Positions 44,120-55,993 of a stretch of DNA of 64,000 nt are shown piece after piece (the first letter of the stretch is position 1; each line of letters opens with the position of its first letter). This stretch comes from Codonopsis lanceolata (Eukaryota > Streptophyta > Magnoliopsida > Asterales > Campanulaceae). Under the pieces are notes generated by a model, which saw only the letters and a list, made by a program, of their open reading frames with translations, was not told the DNA's origin and ran no database searches. The stretch lies in the NCBI GenBank assembly GCA_013146195.2, contig CM028377.1, positions 169,797,824-169,861,823 on the forward strand, read 5' to 3'. The translations under genes were made by a program, and so were the position numbers.

Positions 44120-44745
44120 GAGTCTGAACAAGGGAAACATATTATTAACATGATCTTAATGTGATCATAAATTGATGAATACAAATGCAATTGGAGTTTT
44201 TTAAATTGCTAAAATATAGTCTCAAGAGTCTAGTTTCAAACTAGGCAATAATCACCTCATTTGGAGTTATGAACGATTCATGGATGAATTTACAATTTGA
44301 CTAAGCAGAATGAGTCACAACAGAGAACCAGATTTTTAACATGAACTTGAGATTACTGTATTCTGAAGAATACAAGTCCAAATAGAGTACTTTAAAGTGT
44401 TAAATTACAGTTCCAAGAATCTTGTTTCTGAATATATAAAATTCATGAAATTAGGAGTTGTGAGGAATTAATGGTTGAATTTACAAGTTGACTAGGTGTG
44501 TAATAGCATGAAATCAGATTGTTATCATGAAATTGAAGTGACTATGTTTGGATGAATATAAATCCGAATGAAGTGATTTAAAAGGCTAAGTTATTGTTTG
44601 AAGAGCCTAGTTTCGGAATATGTAAGATTCATGAAATTTAGAAAATGGCTGCGTAGAATGAGTTATTACTAGTTATTGGTCAATTTTACAAAATGGTTGC
44701 GTAGAATGAGTTATTACTAAGTTGTAATTCCAACGGTTAGAATGG
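44120..44745 (+). repeat. Degenerate ~175-bp tandem repeat in the outer LTR
   Basis: Three to four units share GAATACAAGTCCAAATAGAGT, TTCCAAGAATCTTGTTTC, TTCATGAAATTAGGAGTTGTG and GAATTTACAAGTTGACTA-like words (about 44180, 44365, 44560). The last unit ends with a short duplicate (GTTGCGTAGAATGAGTTATTA at 44648 and 44697). Related single units lie in the LTR at 14552-17868. Confidence 0.75.
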
Positions 44746-44750
44746 GTATC

Positions 44751-47586
44751 TGTAACACCCCGGATTCTTGCATGTGCATTGTGTTCTTGCCTTCATGTTT
44801 TCTTGTTGATTGTGAGCATGTTTACTTAGTTTATAAATGTTTTAGAAACATTCATAAGTCATTCATGAAACTCTTAACATGTTTAGAATCACGTATGCTT
44901 GCTTGTTGAATCGCCGGTTCGATTGCTTTGTTTTGGCCTTAGCGATTTTTCGCTCGTTGCTCGTTTTGCTTCTATTTCGTCGTGCGAAGTGTTCGTTGAG
45001 TTCTCGGCTTTGTATTCAGGTCATAACCATGTTGAAACAAGCCTTTTCCATGACCAAGTTATCCTAGTTTGATTGGTGTTTGATTGGTGTTTGATTCGTT
45101 AACCATTCGTTGCATGATTCGAGCCTTGTTCTACCTTGTTCCGGCTGTTGTTCGGGTGTGTTTCCGACTTGTTTTGAGTTGGGTTAGACCTTAGAATGGT
45201 TGCCCATAAGTTTGGGACCATTTAGGACAAGTTTAGACCAAGTTCAAGGGCTAGACGAGCCGCATCGAATTTTGAGCACTAGCCCGCCTCAAGAGCTGAG
45301 AGCAATTCAAAATCAACCCAGGCCTCAGCATTCCAGGCGCCCGCCTGGGCTCTAGTGAGGCACCCGCCTCAACTGCTGGGAGCTCCTACGGGATTTTTCC
45401 CCTGTTTTGTTGTTGAACGATTTTTATACCCAAACCCCTATCCAAACCTTTTCTAAACCTCACTTAAACCTCCCTAACCCTCCTTGATTATGTCCTAACA
45501 TCTCTAACTAGTTATAAGGTTGGATTAAGAGAGCCTTGTTGATCATTTAAACCACAAATCAGATTTTTAAAGAGACCACAACATCATGACACTTGTCCCA
45601 CTCAATTTCTAGACCAATATAAGCCATATCTTCAGATTTTGACCTTCATTTCTCACCTTCCCTCTCTAAAAACGAATTTCATCTTCTCTCAAGTTCTCCC
45701 ATGGCTTCTTAAAGCTATCCTCTTGGTCTTCCTTCATCCCTTCTCCATTTGCTCAAGCCACCTTCATCAAAAGTGTAGAGCTCGAAGAGTAGATCATTTC
45801 CAACCGATCAATCTTCTCATTTGCTTTCTTTGGTGTAGAACACAAGTAAGTTACTCTTCTTCTTCTTCTTTTTAGTTCTCATTGACCCTAAGGAAACAAA
45901 GGTTATGATGATTGAGGTCAATGAGGACACATATATGCTTCCTATGCTCTCTTCTTGTGTTTTGAAAGTATGAACTTGCTAGGAGCATGTATAGGAGGAT
46001 TTCATGCTTAGTAAAGTTTATGATACTCTTTCATCTTGTCTATTTAAGGTTTTAAACATGTTAGAAACATGTATTATATTTGTTGATGGAAGTGTTGTTA
46101 TATGAGAATGCCCTAATTTATGCCTATATGATATGTTGTGAAGTTGTTATGTGTTCTATCCTCAATATTGGACTCTATGATGAACATGAATCACATTACA
46201 ATGCCTTGATGAATTTATGACCTAGATGAACTTAGTAATGGCCTAGGTTGAGTTATGAAGCACATAGCTTCAATTACCCGGAATTTGGAATTTTTAGTAA
46301 AGACTCAACGGAGTCGACTCTAGGGAAGATTTGAATATGTTAAACCCTAATTTCAATCCCTACGAAGTTTGGACACAGTTTGGTCAAGTTTACTCAATTT
46401 TAAGTTGAGTTTAATTATGTGTATTTGAACCCGTTGTGATTATTTGGTTATGAGCAATTAATTGCCTTGACATGATTTATTGTAGAGATTTATACCCTAC
46501 TTGGTCGGTCGAGTTCGCTCTTGTCGAATTCGATCATTATTTGGTCTTGACGAGTAAACATCTACTTGTGCATTGCATTAAGTCCAGCTGGCACTATTTG
46601 GTTTGATTTTTATGTCAGGGTAGGACGATGTATAGCCTTCACGAATTGAGAGATTCGTGCTCGCTATGGATCGCCGTACCTGGGACCTCACACACCCCTC
46701 CATTGTAGGCCGCAATGGGGAAGTAGCCCTTGCGTAACAATACGTGCGTCGCGGCTTCTTCTATTAGCCGGCGGAGTTCGGTATATCGATGCGAAGTCAC
46801 GAGCATCGTAGTCACGATATTGGGTTAACAAAGCGTTTTGCGGGGAGCTCTGGCGGCGTGCCTATATCATATCCTACTTGTATGATTTACTTCCGCACTT
46901 ACGTGAAAAATGTGCTAAGTGCTATATGAATAACTTGAGCCATAATTGTGATCAATGCCATGATATAACATGAACATGCATTTTTAGTAACTTACTAAGT
47001 CTTTCGACTTACCCTATTTGTTTGTTTTGTTTTCCTTAGATCCGAGCCGAGGAGACGGTCCGCGATAGACTCGCTATATCACGTTTGGTTGTTGTGAGCT
47101 CAAGGTTGCTCCTTTGGGACTTTTGTTAGTTAGTCTTTTATTTTGGCAAGGACGTTGGGAAGCAAGTCAAATAGACTTGACTTGGGGTTTTTGTTGTTGT
47201 AGTAAACTTAGTTACTTGACCCTCGTAATCTTTTGTATGCCGACTGATATGTCGAGCCTGTTTATATGTTAATGGTTCACTACAGTTTCTTCCGCTAAAG
47301 CTCTTTTAAATATTATTGTTGTTGTTGTCTCCGGCATGTTGTGGCCGTTGAGGTTTTTATAAGCATGTGTTAAAATTGTAGGAGTAGTTGTTGGGTTCCG
47401 GCTGTAACGTCGCCGATGACTTGTTTATATTAAGTTGTTTTTCCGGCCAAGTGTAGCCGAGTTGTTATGCGTATGCGATGTTGCGCCACATGAATTTTAT
47501 AATCCTACTTGCGCATGCTTGTGTTATTGACTATTTGGACGGCACGATTCGGGATCTCGCATTGGGGTCCGGGTCGGGCTGTCACA
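44751..47586 (+). mobile_element. Solo LTR with GTATC target-site duplication
   Basis: 2836 bp, from TGTAACACCCCGGATTCTTG to GGGTCGGGCTGTCACA. GTATC is at 44746-44750 and again at 47587-47591, so both borders are exact. No internal domain, PBS or pol, so it is a solo LTR from recombination between the two LTRs of a full element. Probably Ty3/gypsy by size and ends; family not proven. Nested in an older copy of a related LTR. Confidence 0.93.
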
Positions 47587-49982
47587 GTATCTTTCGGTGC
47601 ATGAACATCGAGTAGAGAATGATTGATTTGGTTTGAAGAATGGATTACCATTCAAGGATATTGTAGAGCGTATCCTCAATTTCGACGTAGAGACCCTTTA
47701 GATGCTCTTAGAGCATAGTGGATTGTATCTAATGTGCAATCCTATCTACGTGAATATGATGAGATGGGTTTATGAATTAACATGAATTTTAATGAGTTGA
47801 GACTATAGAATGACTTATCATTCTATAAATATTGTAGTGATTATAACATTGTTGATTAACTACACTAGGTTAACAAAGCAGTATTGGTCAATATATGATG
47901 GATTAATGGTTAAGTAAATAACCCAGCTTGGTTGTATACTAGAATATGAAATTCTATGATTGGTTTAGATTATGACAAAAATGCATAATTCCTACCTTTG
48001 TTGAGATTTGTGTCTTGTATGCGTTTGAGAATATGACTCATCATGAAGCATATATTGCATTTGATTACTTGGTGATTTTATTGGTGTTGATTTCCTGACT
48101 TGTATTTAAATTGTATTCCATTAACAAGTGGAACTACGAACTTGAAATCAACTTAGGCTACCAACTCGTACTTGACTTAGTGACTTGTGAACTAGAGTTC
48201 CTAAATGAAACGAGAACCTAGCAATGCCTTAAATGAAAACGTAGAACGAGACCCTACGACTCCTAGAATCCATTGACTAGATTACTAGCTTTTGGATCTT
48301 GACTTGAATTGAGTGGACAACCTGACACTTGGGATTTTAGAGACTCAAATGAGCTCCTATTGTGGTTTTGTGATTATTGTAACAATGTGCATAATCGTAT
48401 GAGTTTAGTAGATCTTTATATCTACTTGAAAATTTGCAAGTAAACATCTACTTGTGCATTGCATATAAATCCAGCTGGCATTACTTGAGTTTTTACATTG
48501 ATGGTGGGACGATGCATTATCTTCACGAATTATGGGATTCGTGGTTGCAATGTATCGCCGTACTGGATTGGGTCACACACCCCTCCACTGCTAGCTACAG
48601 TGGGGAAATAGCCCTTTTTGTTATAACCAAAAGAGCGCATTGGCTAGTGCTATTTTCTCGAGTAGAGAGCTCGGTACTTTGACACCCGATCACGGGTATC
48701 ACTGGCACGATATGGTTTAACATTTGTGATTGCAGGAGCAACACAACAACATTGATTCGGTATTCTCTCTTAAACCCTTATGTGGCTTACTATGAGCTCT
48801 TATGTGATAACAAAGTGTTACCTGAGACATGAAATCTAAATGACCATGTTTATATTGATTGTGAATTAATGAGAGACTTGATATGTATATATGTAGATAT
48901 ACATACTTATACTTGAGAATTCCATGAATGATATAAAGTGTATATATATATAGATATACATTCCTTTATATATGTTGATTCTTTGTGAAATGTTTTCTGA
49001 CTTATTTGGTTTGTTTATGATCAAGGAATTTCACCCTAGTCATTTGGACGGTTTAGTACATGAGCAAAAAGGTTATCTTGAGAAGTGTCGAGTATACGAC
49101 ACGTCTTCATGGGTTTTAGTCGTAACAACGCGATGACATGTTTTATTGTAACAATGTTTCATTTATGATATGTTGTATGTAGTAGCATACTGAGTCTTTA
49201 TGACTCACTCCGTACTTTACTTTCCAGTGTGCAGTTTTTCGTTAGCCACGTGAGGGCGAGTAGATCCCGTCTATAGCAGAGCCATGTGGATCGATAGTTC
49301 AGTTGAGGTCGTGATATCCGTACAGTTATCTCCTCCCGAGCTTTTGCTAGCAGAACCTAGTTCGCTTATTTCAGTATTTATATTTGTGTCCTTTTGTTTT
49401 GTTGAGGACGATATTTCTTTTGTAAATTTACATAAGCTTTGTAGTCGGGTAGATTGTTCTAGTATTGTTGTATTATTCCTATAGCCGACATTTGTAGTCG
49501 AGCACGAGTACTCCAGAGTATAATAATCTGTCAGTTGTACCCCGGGCAGTAGTAGCTTTGAGGATTTCATTATTCTAGTTATCCTAGTTGTTGTTATTGT
49601 TACCCCGGTATGCTTTAGCCGTGGGTCATTGTTATATCAGGTTGGTTTTTGATGGAACACTGGACTGGAGTGCCGATGGTTAGTTCTGGGTCTACAATGT
49701 TGCAACACGTGAGTTTTGTTTTCATACCTTGTGAGGCAACACCTCTCCCGGTTTCATTTGTTTCAATCTCGAGCTCTTAAGCTCGAGGACTTGTTCTTTA
49801 ACGCTTCCACATCTTTGAAATTTTGAAATCCGTATTTTAGTACGGCTTCTTGTTCGTGTCTAGAGTTTGTTAGCTCGAATGTTCGACTTGTACTTTTTTT
49901 TAGCAAGTGCTTATCCTCTCTCGTGTTGTTCTAGTGGCATGGCCTCAGGATTTCGTGTTGGAATCCGGGTTGGATCGTTACA

Positions 49983-50117
49983 AAACCTCTAGCAGCTTCA
50001 TGCCTAACAAGTTATTTTAGTTTCTTAGTACTCACATGACCACAATTTTTGATATCATAAATCAATTTCATTTATGGAAGATGAATGACAAGTAAATATG
50101 TTAGCAACAGGATAACA

Positions 50118-50118
<1 letters not shown>
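49983..50118 (-). pseudogene. Copia fragment: start of the integrase zinc finger
   Basis: The minus strand gives HSSSINEIDLW (50040-50085) and, after a one-base shift, GHVSTKKLK and LVRHEAARG, which is the first half of the HHCC zinc finger preceding the ...KEMKICGACQKG half at 42785-42830. The Helitron border is on its right and the outer LTR on its left. Confidence 0.75.
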
Positions 50119-50148
<30 letters not shown>

Positions 50149-51556
50149 ATGGCAGAAACATATAGCCCTCCAATTTATGACATTTTCCCGCCTAAACTAA
50201 CTTTCTAAAAATTGATCTTCATAAAATTATTATAATCAACAACATTTAATAACAATTAATGTCCTATATATAAAAAATACATCTCCTGAAACTCTTTGTT
50301 TTGTATCCAGATTCTCAACACTTTTTGCATTCTGTCCCTTCATATTTCCACCCCCTATATATATGTATTACTTATTAGTGAACCTTCAAAAGTAGTCTCT
50401 AAAATTTTGAAAGATAAATCTAGTTTAATCATTTGGATATTTTCACATTACTTTTTACCGAAAATATTATGATGTTGATCATTGTTGATGTCGAGGTAAG
50501 TATAAAACGTATACTCCTATATATTCTGATTTTCTCTTTTAGTAATCATCTAATCTAAAAATATAACTTCTATTGTTGTATTTGCAAAGTGATAAATAGA
50601 CAAATTATTTGTTTATACTACATATCAAATGTTTCAGTGATTGATAGTCATGGCAGATACATGTATCACAACAAGCAACTACAAATTACAATTTATGTCT
50701 ACAATTGATGTGATTTAAATTGGTGACAAAAACTTCCACAAAACAAATTTACAAATATTTTATGGTGGTAAGATTAATTCACCGTATTTGTTTATCAATT
50801 TCCATTTTTTGGATGAGGTACTTATAACACAAATTGTGCAAATTTTAGTACCATTTTCGGTAAAAAAAATAAAATAAAATAATAGTTTATAGTGGTAAGG
50901 TTAATTAATCATATTTGTTTATCAAATTTCCATTTTTTTTTGTTCAAGTACATCCAAAACAAATGGTACAAATTTAGTTCATGTTTTTGGTAAACTACTT
51001 ACTACATATTCGTATGTATATATAGAGACACATAAATGAAAAATAATTCTTGAAAAAAATAGTTACATAATACTATAATATAAAAATCATGTTTAATAAT
51101 AAATTGAACATTCGAAATAAGAGATAATTATCCTATAATGATTTCAAAGGTTGAAATATTGATGTGTATTCATACATCGTAATAATTAATAACATCTTGT
51201 ACCAGCTATTTAGTAGATGTATATGTCAAATGATTCATATACAACACAATGATTCACAAGTACTAAACTACATGATATCATTTTAATCATATTTCGTCAT
51301 ATCCAGAACATTGATACACAATGCAACAAGACAGTGCAAACATTAAAACAAACCTGCAAAATCACGAAAGGATTGAAACAATTTTGGTCTGTAAAAATTC
51401 AAAATACTTCAATTTTCATTTCATAATACGTGTTGATCGATTTTCATTTCAAGATATGTGTTCATCTTCTATTTTTTTTTCTATTCATTTTGTTTATATA
51501 TAGTTTAATTTAAAAATATATATGTCGTGCGTTTAACGCACGGGTGCAAAAAATAG
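50119..51556 (+). mobile_element. Non-autonomous Helitron-like element
   Basis: 1438 bp, AT-rich, no ORF longer than 60 codons with recognisable motif. 5' end TGTATATATATA (canonical TCTATATATATA-like with one change); 3' end has a 17-base palindrome (51526-51542) followed 14 bases later by ATAG (canonical CTAG) and T. Inserted between A (50118) and T (51557) of the copia element, and excising exactly this segment restores the copia reading frame through an Asn-Asp-Asn-Cys-Tyr motif. No target-site duplication, as expected. Rep/helicase is absent, so it is non-autonomous. Confidence 0.75.
51526..51542 (+). terminator. Helitron 3' hairpin
   Basis: CGTGCGTTTAACGCACG: 7-8 bp GC-rich perfect stem with a T loop, near the 3' end as in Helitron transposition terminators. 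In this role it would end rolling-circle transfer, not transcription. Confidence 0.75.
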
Positions 51557-51794
51557 TTATCATTAGATCTAATGCCTGATAAAATACATAAGTTATTTTT
51601 ATCAAAAACATCACATTTTTCTTTGTTGAATCTAACATGCATGTCATTATCACATAATTGACTAATACTTATCAGATTAGCAGTCAAACCTTCAACATGA
51701 TAAACATTATTTAATTTAGGTAGTTCTTGACAATTTAGAATACATTTACCAATAACTTTACCTTGTGCACAACCACCATATGTCACAATATGAG
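51557..51794 (-). pseudogene. Copia fragment: protease C-terminus and gag-pre-integrase region
   Basis: Reads IVTYGGCAQGKVIGKCIL, LPKLNNVYHVEGLTANLISI, SQLCDNDMHVRFNKEKCDVF and SGIRSNDN, the sequence between protease and integrase in Ty1/copia. The left end is the Helitron insertion; the right end is cut by the Tat-D LTR. Upstream gag and protease are lost from view. Confidence 0.85.
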
Positions 51795-53171
51795 TGCCCC
51801 GTTCCGAACCTATCCGCGCTTACTGAGAAAGCGGGCGAGTTTTAAAACTTTGAGCGCATGGAATACTCTAGGCCTTGTTGTGGACTCAAAAATATTTAAC
51901 AGAGTCGCCACTTTTATTTTATGGAATAAACAGAGAAAAACCAAAGATATCAAAATGTAAGGGTTCGGAGGCTAAGTTACAAGTTAGGAAGGGGTTAGGC
52001 ACCCAACTCGCCCTTTCGGTCTCAAAATGGGTTTTTACTAAATATATTATTTTTATTTATTTAATCCAAATAAAATGTTAATATATATAGATAAATATGA
52101 CATAAAAAATAAAGGAAAACTTATAGCAGCTCCATTTTAGAGTTACAATAAAAGCATATAGAATTTTAGATTATAACAATGACTTATTTTATAGCTATTT
52201 ATAATAAATATTTTATCAACATAACAACTTATTTTATGTCATTATATCATTATAATAATATCATTTTATACAGAAATGAAAATAACTTTTGGGTACCTAC
52301 CTCTTGAAGCGTGAGGGTTTATATCCGGGACCACTTTACTTTGGCAGACTTTGAGGTGTGTTCGCTCTATCGTCTCCTCGAAAGAGAAAGTCTTTTTGTT
52401 GTTGTAGAAATTTGGGTAGCGTAATCGCTTGTATTTGCTGCTTTTCACACCGATTTTTGGGTGGCGTGACTATTATGTTTGTTGCTTTCCACCTCTCGAT
52501 CTGGGCAGAGCAACTGCTTGTATTTGTTGATTTTGTGTTGATGTCGTGCCTAAAATCGGGCAAAGTAACTGCTGTGTTTGTGGCTTTTTGGAGCTGGGGT
52601 TAGGGCGAGAACCTAATCGGGCAACTAGGTTTATCTCTGGATGGTGGTTATAAGTGTATAGGCAAGGATGATTTTGGCAGCTTAACAGCTATCTGTGAAT
52701 TTCCCACTGTAAACTCTCTCCGTAAAATTCTTTCAGTGCTTCCTCTGTTGATTTCTCTGTCGTTGTGCACTGGGCAAGGCCCTGTATTTATAGGCTGAGA
52801 AATAGGAGACTTAACCATGAAGGAAGTCTGTAGATATTTTACATCCGTGCTTAAATTGATTGTACCCTGTGCTGAAGGAATTATACCAAAGAAGGAAAGT
52901 AACAGTGATCAAAGCAGTTTTGGGCGCCCCCCCCCCCCAAATGCAATTTTGGGCTCAACGCCCAAAATTATTGTAGACTATGTCAATTATTGTTTTGTGC
53001 TTTGAGGATTTTCACTTTTACCCCCTGCTGTTCAATTTTGTCATTTTTCTTTTCTTGTATCTTCCTTTGGCGTTTTGAACCCCCTGAAAGTTTAACGTCA
53101 GTTAGCCCTTTTGACTGGATTTAACATTTATGAAATCTTGTAAACAGGGGAACAAAATTGGGGTGTCTACA
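51795..53171 (-). mobile_element. 3' LTR of Tat-D (Tat/Ogre-like)
   Basis: Minus strand starts TGTAGACACCCCAATTTTG at 53171 and ends GAACGGGGCA at 51795, where copia sequence begins. 1377 bp. It shares the ACCGAAAGGGCGAGTTGGGTG box (about 52000-52020) and the TATA region with the other Tat LTRs, but lacks the palindrome block. A purine-rich tract borders the TG end, so the element body is to the right and this is its 3' LTR. ATGAG (51790-51794) is the candidate target-site copy. Confidence 0.82.
52785..52793 (-). promoter_or_regulatory. TATA box of the Tat-D LTR
   Basis: The minus strand reads CTATAAATA at the place equivalent to the other two LTR TATA boxes. Confidence 0.6.
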
Positions 53172-53186
53172 GAGCCCCTCAACAAT
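53172..53186 (-). promoter_or_regulatory. Polypurine tract of Tat-D
   Basis: The minus strand reads TTGTTGAGGGGCTC immediately before TGTAGACACC. A short purine run (GAGGGG) in the right place; modest evidence. Confidence 0.5.
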
Positions 53187-53349
53187 GGAGTTTATGGGTA
53201 AACTGGAATTCACCAATAAACGAGCATCGTTGATAAGAATAGACTCCCTAATTTTCAGAAAATCATAATTAGGAAGAAATTAAATACAATAGTTTATGAT
53301 GCAACAGGTGATAATGCAACATATCATGTGATTATGTTTTTATGATATG

Positions 53350-54410
53350 GTGGTCGGACCTATCGGGGATAGGCTGCCTACGTATCCTTATACAAGGAAT
53401 CATACTTGATTGTAGTTCGTCATTGGGGATATCTGGTAAAGATCATCTTCCTAGGGCAAGGCCCTTAAAGAAACACACTGACGGGACTATCTGGTAAAAA
53501 TCGTACTTCTAGGGCTAGGCCCTTACAGAAACACGATGAAGGGACTATCTGGTAAAAAATGTTCTTCTAGGGCAAGGCCCTTACAGAAACATGATGGTGG
53601 GACTATCCATGGGGGCATGCAAACATGCATGATTGGGGTATTTATGATGCAACATTTAGATGTAGCAATCCATGCTGGGAAATTTAACATATTTATGATG
53701 AAAATATCTCATGCTGCGAATAAATCAAGATGCATCAATCCATGATGGGGAATTCAATGCAATGCACCTTATTTTGTGTCGTGACGGTCGTGCCCACTAG
53801 GGGAAATATGTAAATGCAACAAGGCATACAAGATAAGGTTTTGATGCGTGAATCACCTTCCTAGGGCATTACCTAGCAAAAAAATGATGATGAAAACATT
53901 TGATATAAGTATTTTTCATATGCAAGCAAGCAGATATTTGTGCTTTGATTCTATTGGGGAAATATTCACGATGCAAGCTAACATTTTGGTATGCAAGTAT
54001 GCGGTCATCTATACAGTGGTCCTGCTTGGGGATAAAGTAAGTGTGATGCACATAAATGTGCTGCGACGGTCGTGTCTACTGAAGTAGGCTGCCTACGTAT
54101 CCTTTTTGGGAATCAGACTGGATCGTAGTTCGGCCTTAAGTCGAAACAAGGTAAGTGTTGAGGGGAACATGGTCAATTCTTAAGACTCGGAATTTGCATC
54201 CCTCACAAGAAAGGTGAAAAAGTGAGAGAAGTAGACAGGCATTTGCTATGGAAGCATGGAAACATGTAAGCTTGGAAGCATGTAAGCATGTAAGCCTGGA
54301 ATTAATTGTGTTGTGACGGTCGTGCCTACTGGAGTAAGCTGCCTATGTATCCCTTTCGGGAATCATACCGGATCGTAGTGCAATCTTAAGCCGAAACAAC
54401 GTAAGTGTTA
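53350..54410 (+). repeat. Dispersed repeat GGTCGTGCCTACT...GGCTGCCTACGTATCC
   Basis: Full copies near 53350-53420, 54062-54135 and 54311-54385, with a partial copy near 53781. Each continues with GGAATCATACCGGATCGTAG and the copies at 54062 and 54311 are followed by AAGTCGAAACAAGGTAAGTG-like text. The spacing of the last two is 249 bp. Confidence 0.8.
53425..53610 (+). repeat. 58-bp tandem repeat in Tat-D
   Basis: Units start at 53425, 53483, 53541 and 53599 (the last partial), each GGGACTATCTGGTAAAAATCG followed by CTAGGGCAAGGCCCTTACAG and AAACA. The inner CTAGGGC..GGCCCT part is palindromic. Confidence 0.9.
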
Positions 54411-55993
54411 AGGATTACTCAAGACTTAAGGTGCATACTTCTTGTGAAAAGAAACATGATAGAGGTCAAGGATCTTTGCAGAAATGAAATTGTAAAATAC
54501 ATGTGACATGTAAAATGTAGATACACTATTTTTGCTCGCAGGGCGACATGCAGGAGTTGGCTGTATAGCCGATCATTGGATGACCCGTGGTTGACATTGT
54601 TGGCGATTGTTTTACTTTTGTGTTCACTCGCAAGGCGGTGTTCTGTGGACAATTATGTTGATCTGTTGGTCATTGGATGACCAGTAGTTAACTTTGTTGG
54701 AGATCGTTACTTCTGTTAAGTCTCAAAGGGGCCAATATGCACTTTGGGCAAACTGGTGGTTTTAGTTGCTACAACTGGACTTTGGAGGGAGGGGAAGGAA
54801 TCTTCCCTCTCTTATTACTTGGAATCACGGGCAGAAGGCAACAGATATCACAGAAACAGATTTGGGTTCCTCTATTGCCGAAGAATTCCTTCCCTCTTCA
54901 TCTTCTTCATTTTGTTTCCATTTTCTCACTCAAACTAATTGTGTTGTTCATAAGATGGTTTCTTCTTCACGATCTAGGAAGGGAAAAGCTCCTCCTCACT
55001 TGGAATCGGGCCAAGGACGCCGGGAAACTCCTTTTTTTTAGTAAGAAATGTTGTTCGGTATTGGTTTTCGAACGACGATTGAGACAATATCCATCGAGAT
55101 CGGGTCACCCATGTCTCAAATCTCCATAAACCCATTGTAAGTTTTGATTTTCTCAAACCCATTTGGTTCAATTTCGGGATTTTTGAATGATGATTTTTCT
55201 TTGTTTTTGTGGAATGTTAATATGTATGAATGATGTATATTAGCATGATAAATTAATATGAAAGTATATGTCTGCAAGAAATGTGAAATTCTGCTATTTT
55301 GATTATGATGCATGCCTGTTTTGACTGTATTTTCAGATATAGAACATGTGAGTTTAGTAAAAACAAAAAAACAAATCATGCAAATGGATGCATAAATATG
55401 CGACATTATTGACCTACTTTTTCAAGAAAACACACTATTTGCACAAGATTCATGCCTCAAGTGGGTAAAAATATGCATATTAAGTGTTTGATAAAATGAC
55501 CCAATGAATAGTAAAATTATATTTCTTTTTCTCATATATCAAGAAAATGGATTTAAACCCGATCATGTCATTTACCTATATTTTCCAAAAAATGCACATA
55601 TAAAATGACAGATAAATACGTAGAATATGCATGAGCGGAAAGAGGGAATATATCACATATATTTTTATGAAAATGAAAGAATGTACAAATAATATGACAT
55701 GGAGTACATATTTATGCGAAATAATATGGCATGGAGCACATATATTCATGGATGGATGACAAGATGAATGAAAATGTCATGTTTTTTTTTTTTTTTTTAT
55801 GATGATGATGATGTTGATGGTGATGGACCTAATCATGAAAGCATGAAAAATTGAATGATCACAATGATGATGATGATGGTGTTTTATTTTGTTGTTTGTT
55901 TTGTTTTTTTTTTGTTTGGTTGTTTTGTTGTTTATTTATTTGGGAGGACTATGTTTTCTTGGGTTTTTTGATTGTTGGTGTGTTTCTTTCAGG

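Larger units (their letters stand above)
42831..49982 (+). mobile_element. Older long-LTR remnant (outer) interrupting copia, itself carrying a solo LTR
   Basis: Two pieces, 42831-44750 and 47592-49982, flank the inner solo LTR. The right end, CCGGGTTGGATCGTTACA, matches the end type of the inner LTR (CCGGGTCGGGCTGTCACA). 48434-48720 parallels 46556-46860 (TAAACATCTACTTGTGCATTG, CACACACCCCTCCA). So the outer sequence is a diverged relative in the same orientation. The left end (TGATTCCC at 42831) does not match the expected TGTAACA start and no target-site duplication was found, so this end may be truncated or mis-set. No gag-pol ORF; ORFs here are short and without motifs. Confidence 0.6.
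53187..55993. other. Tat-D subterminal region and 5' part of the antisense PMD gene
   Basis: No secure coding region. Two repeat families occupy 53350-54410 (separate entries), and an imperfect ~115-bp duplication lies at 54530-54715 (CATTGGATGACCCGTGGTTGA / CATTGGATGACCAGTAGTTAA). 54956-55126 could be a first exon: an ATG opens MVSSSRSRKGKAPP, and CATTGTAAGT at 55124-55133 is a strong donor, but a T-run breaks the frame. The rest is AT-rich, with a (GAT)n tract near 55800 and a CAG acceptor ending at 55993. Confidence 0.45.

Noticed and set aside
42831..44750. A new gene or novel element in this long unannotated stretch
   Set aside because: Its right half shares blocks with a known LTR family in the window and it holds no ORF with motifs; an older LTR is the simpler reading.
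51526..51542. A rho-independent type transcription terminator
   Set aside because: No T-run follows, and plant nuclear genes do not use such terminators; the Helitron 3' end explains the hairpin.
54737..55129. A 130-codon plus-strand ORF as an independent gene
   Set aside because: It has no recognised domain. A different frame here may be the first exon of the PMD gene, but a T-run breaks it, so only a tentative note was kept.
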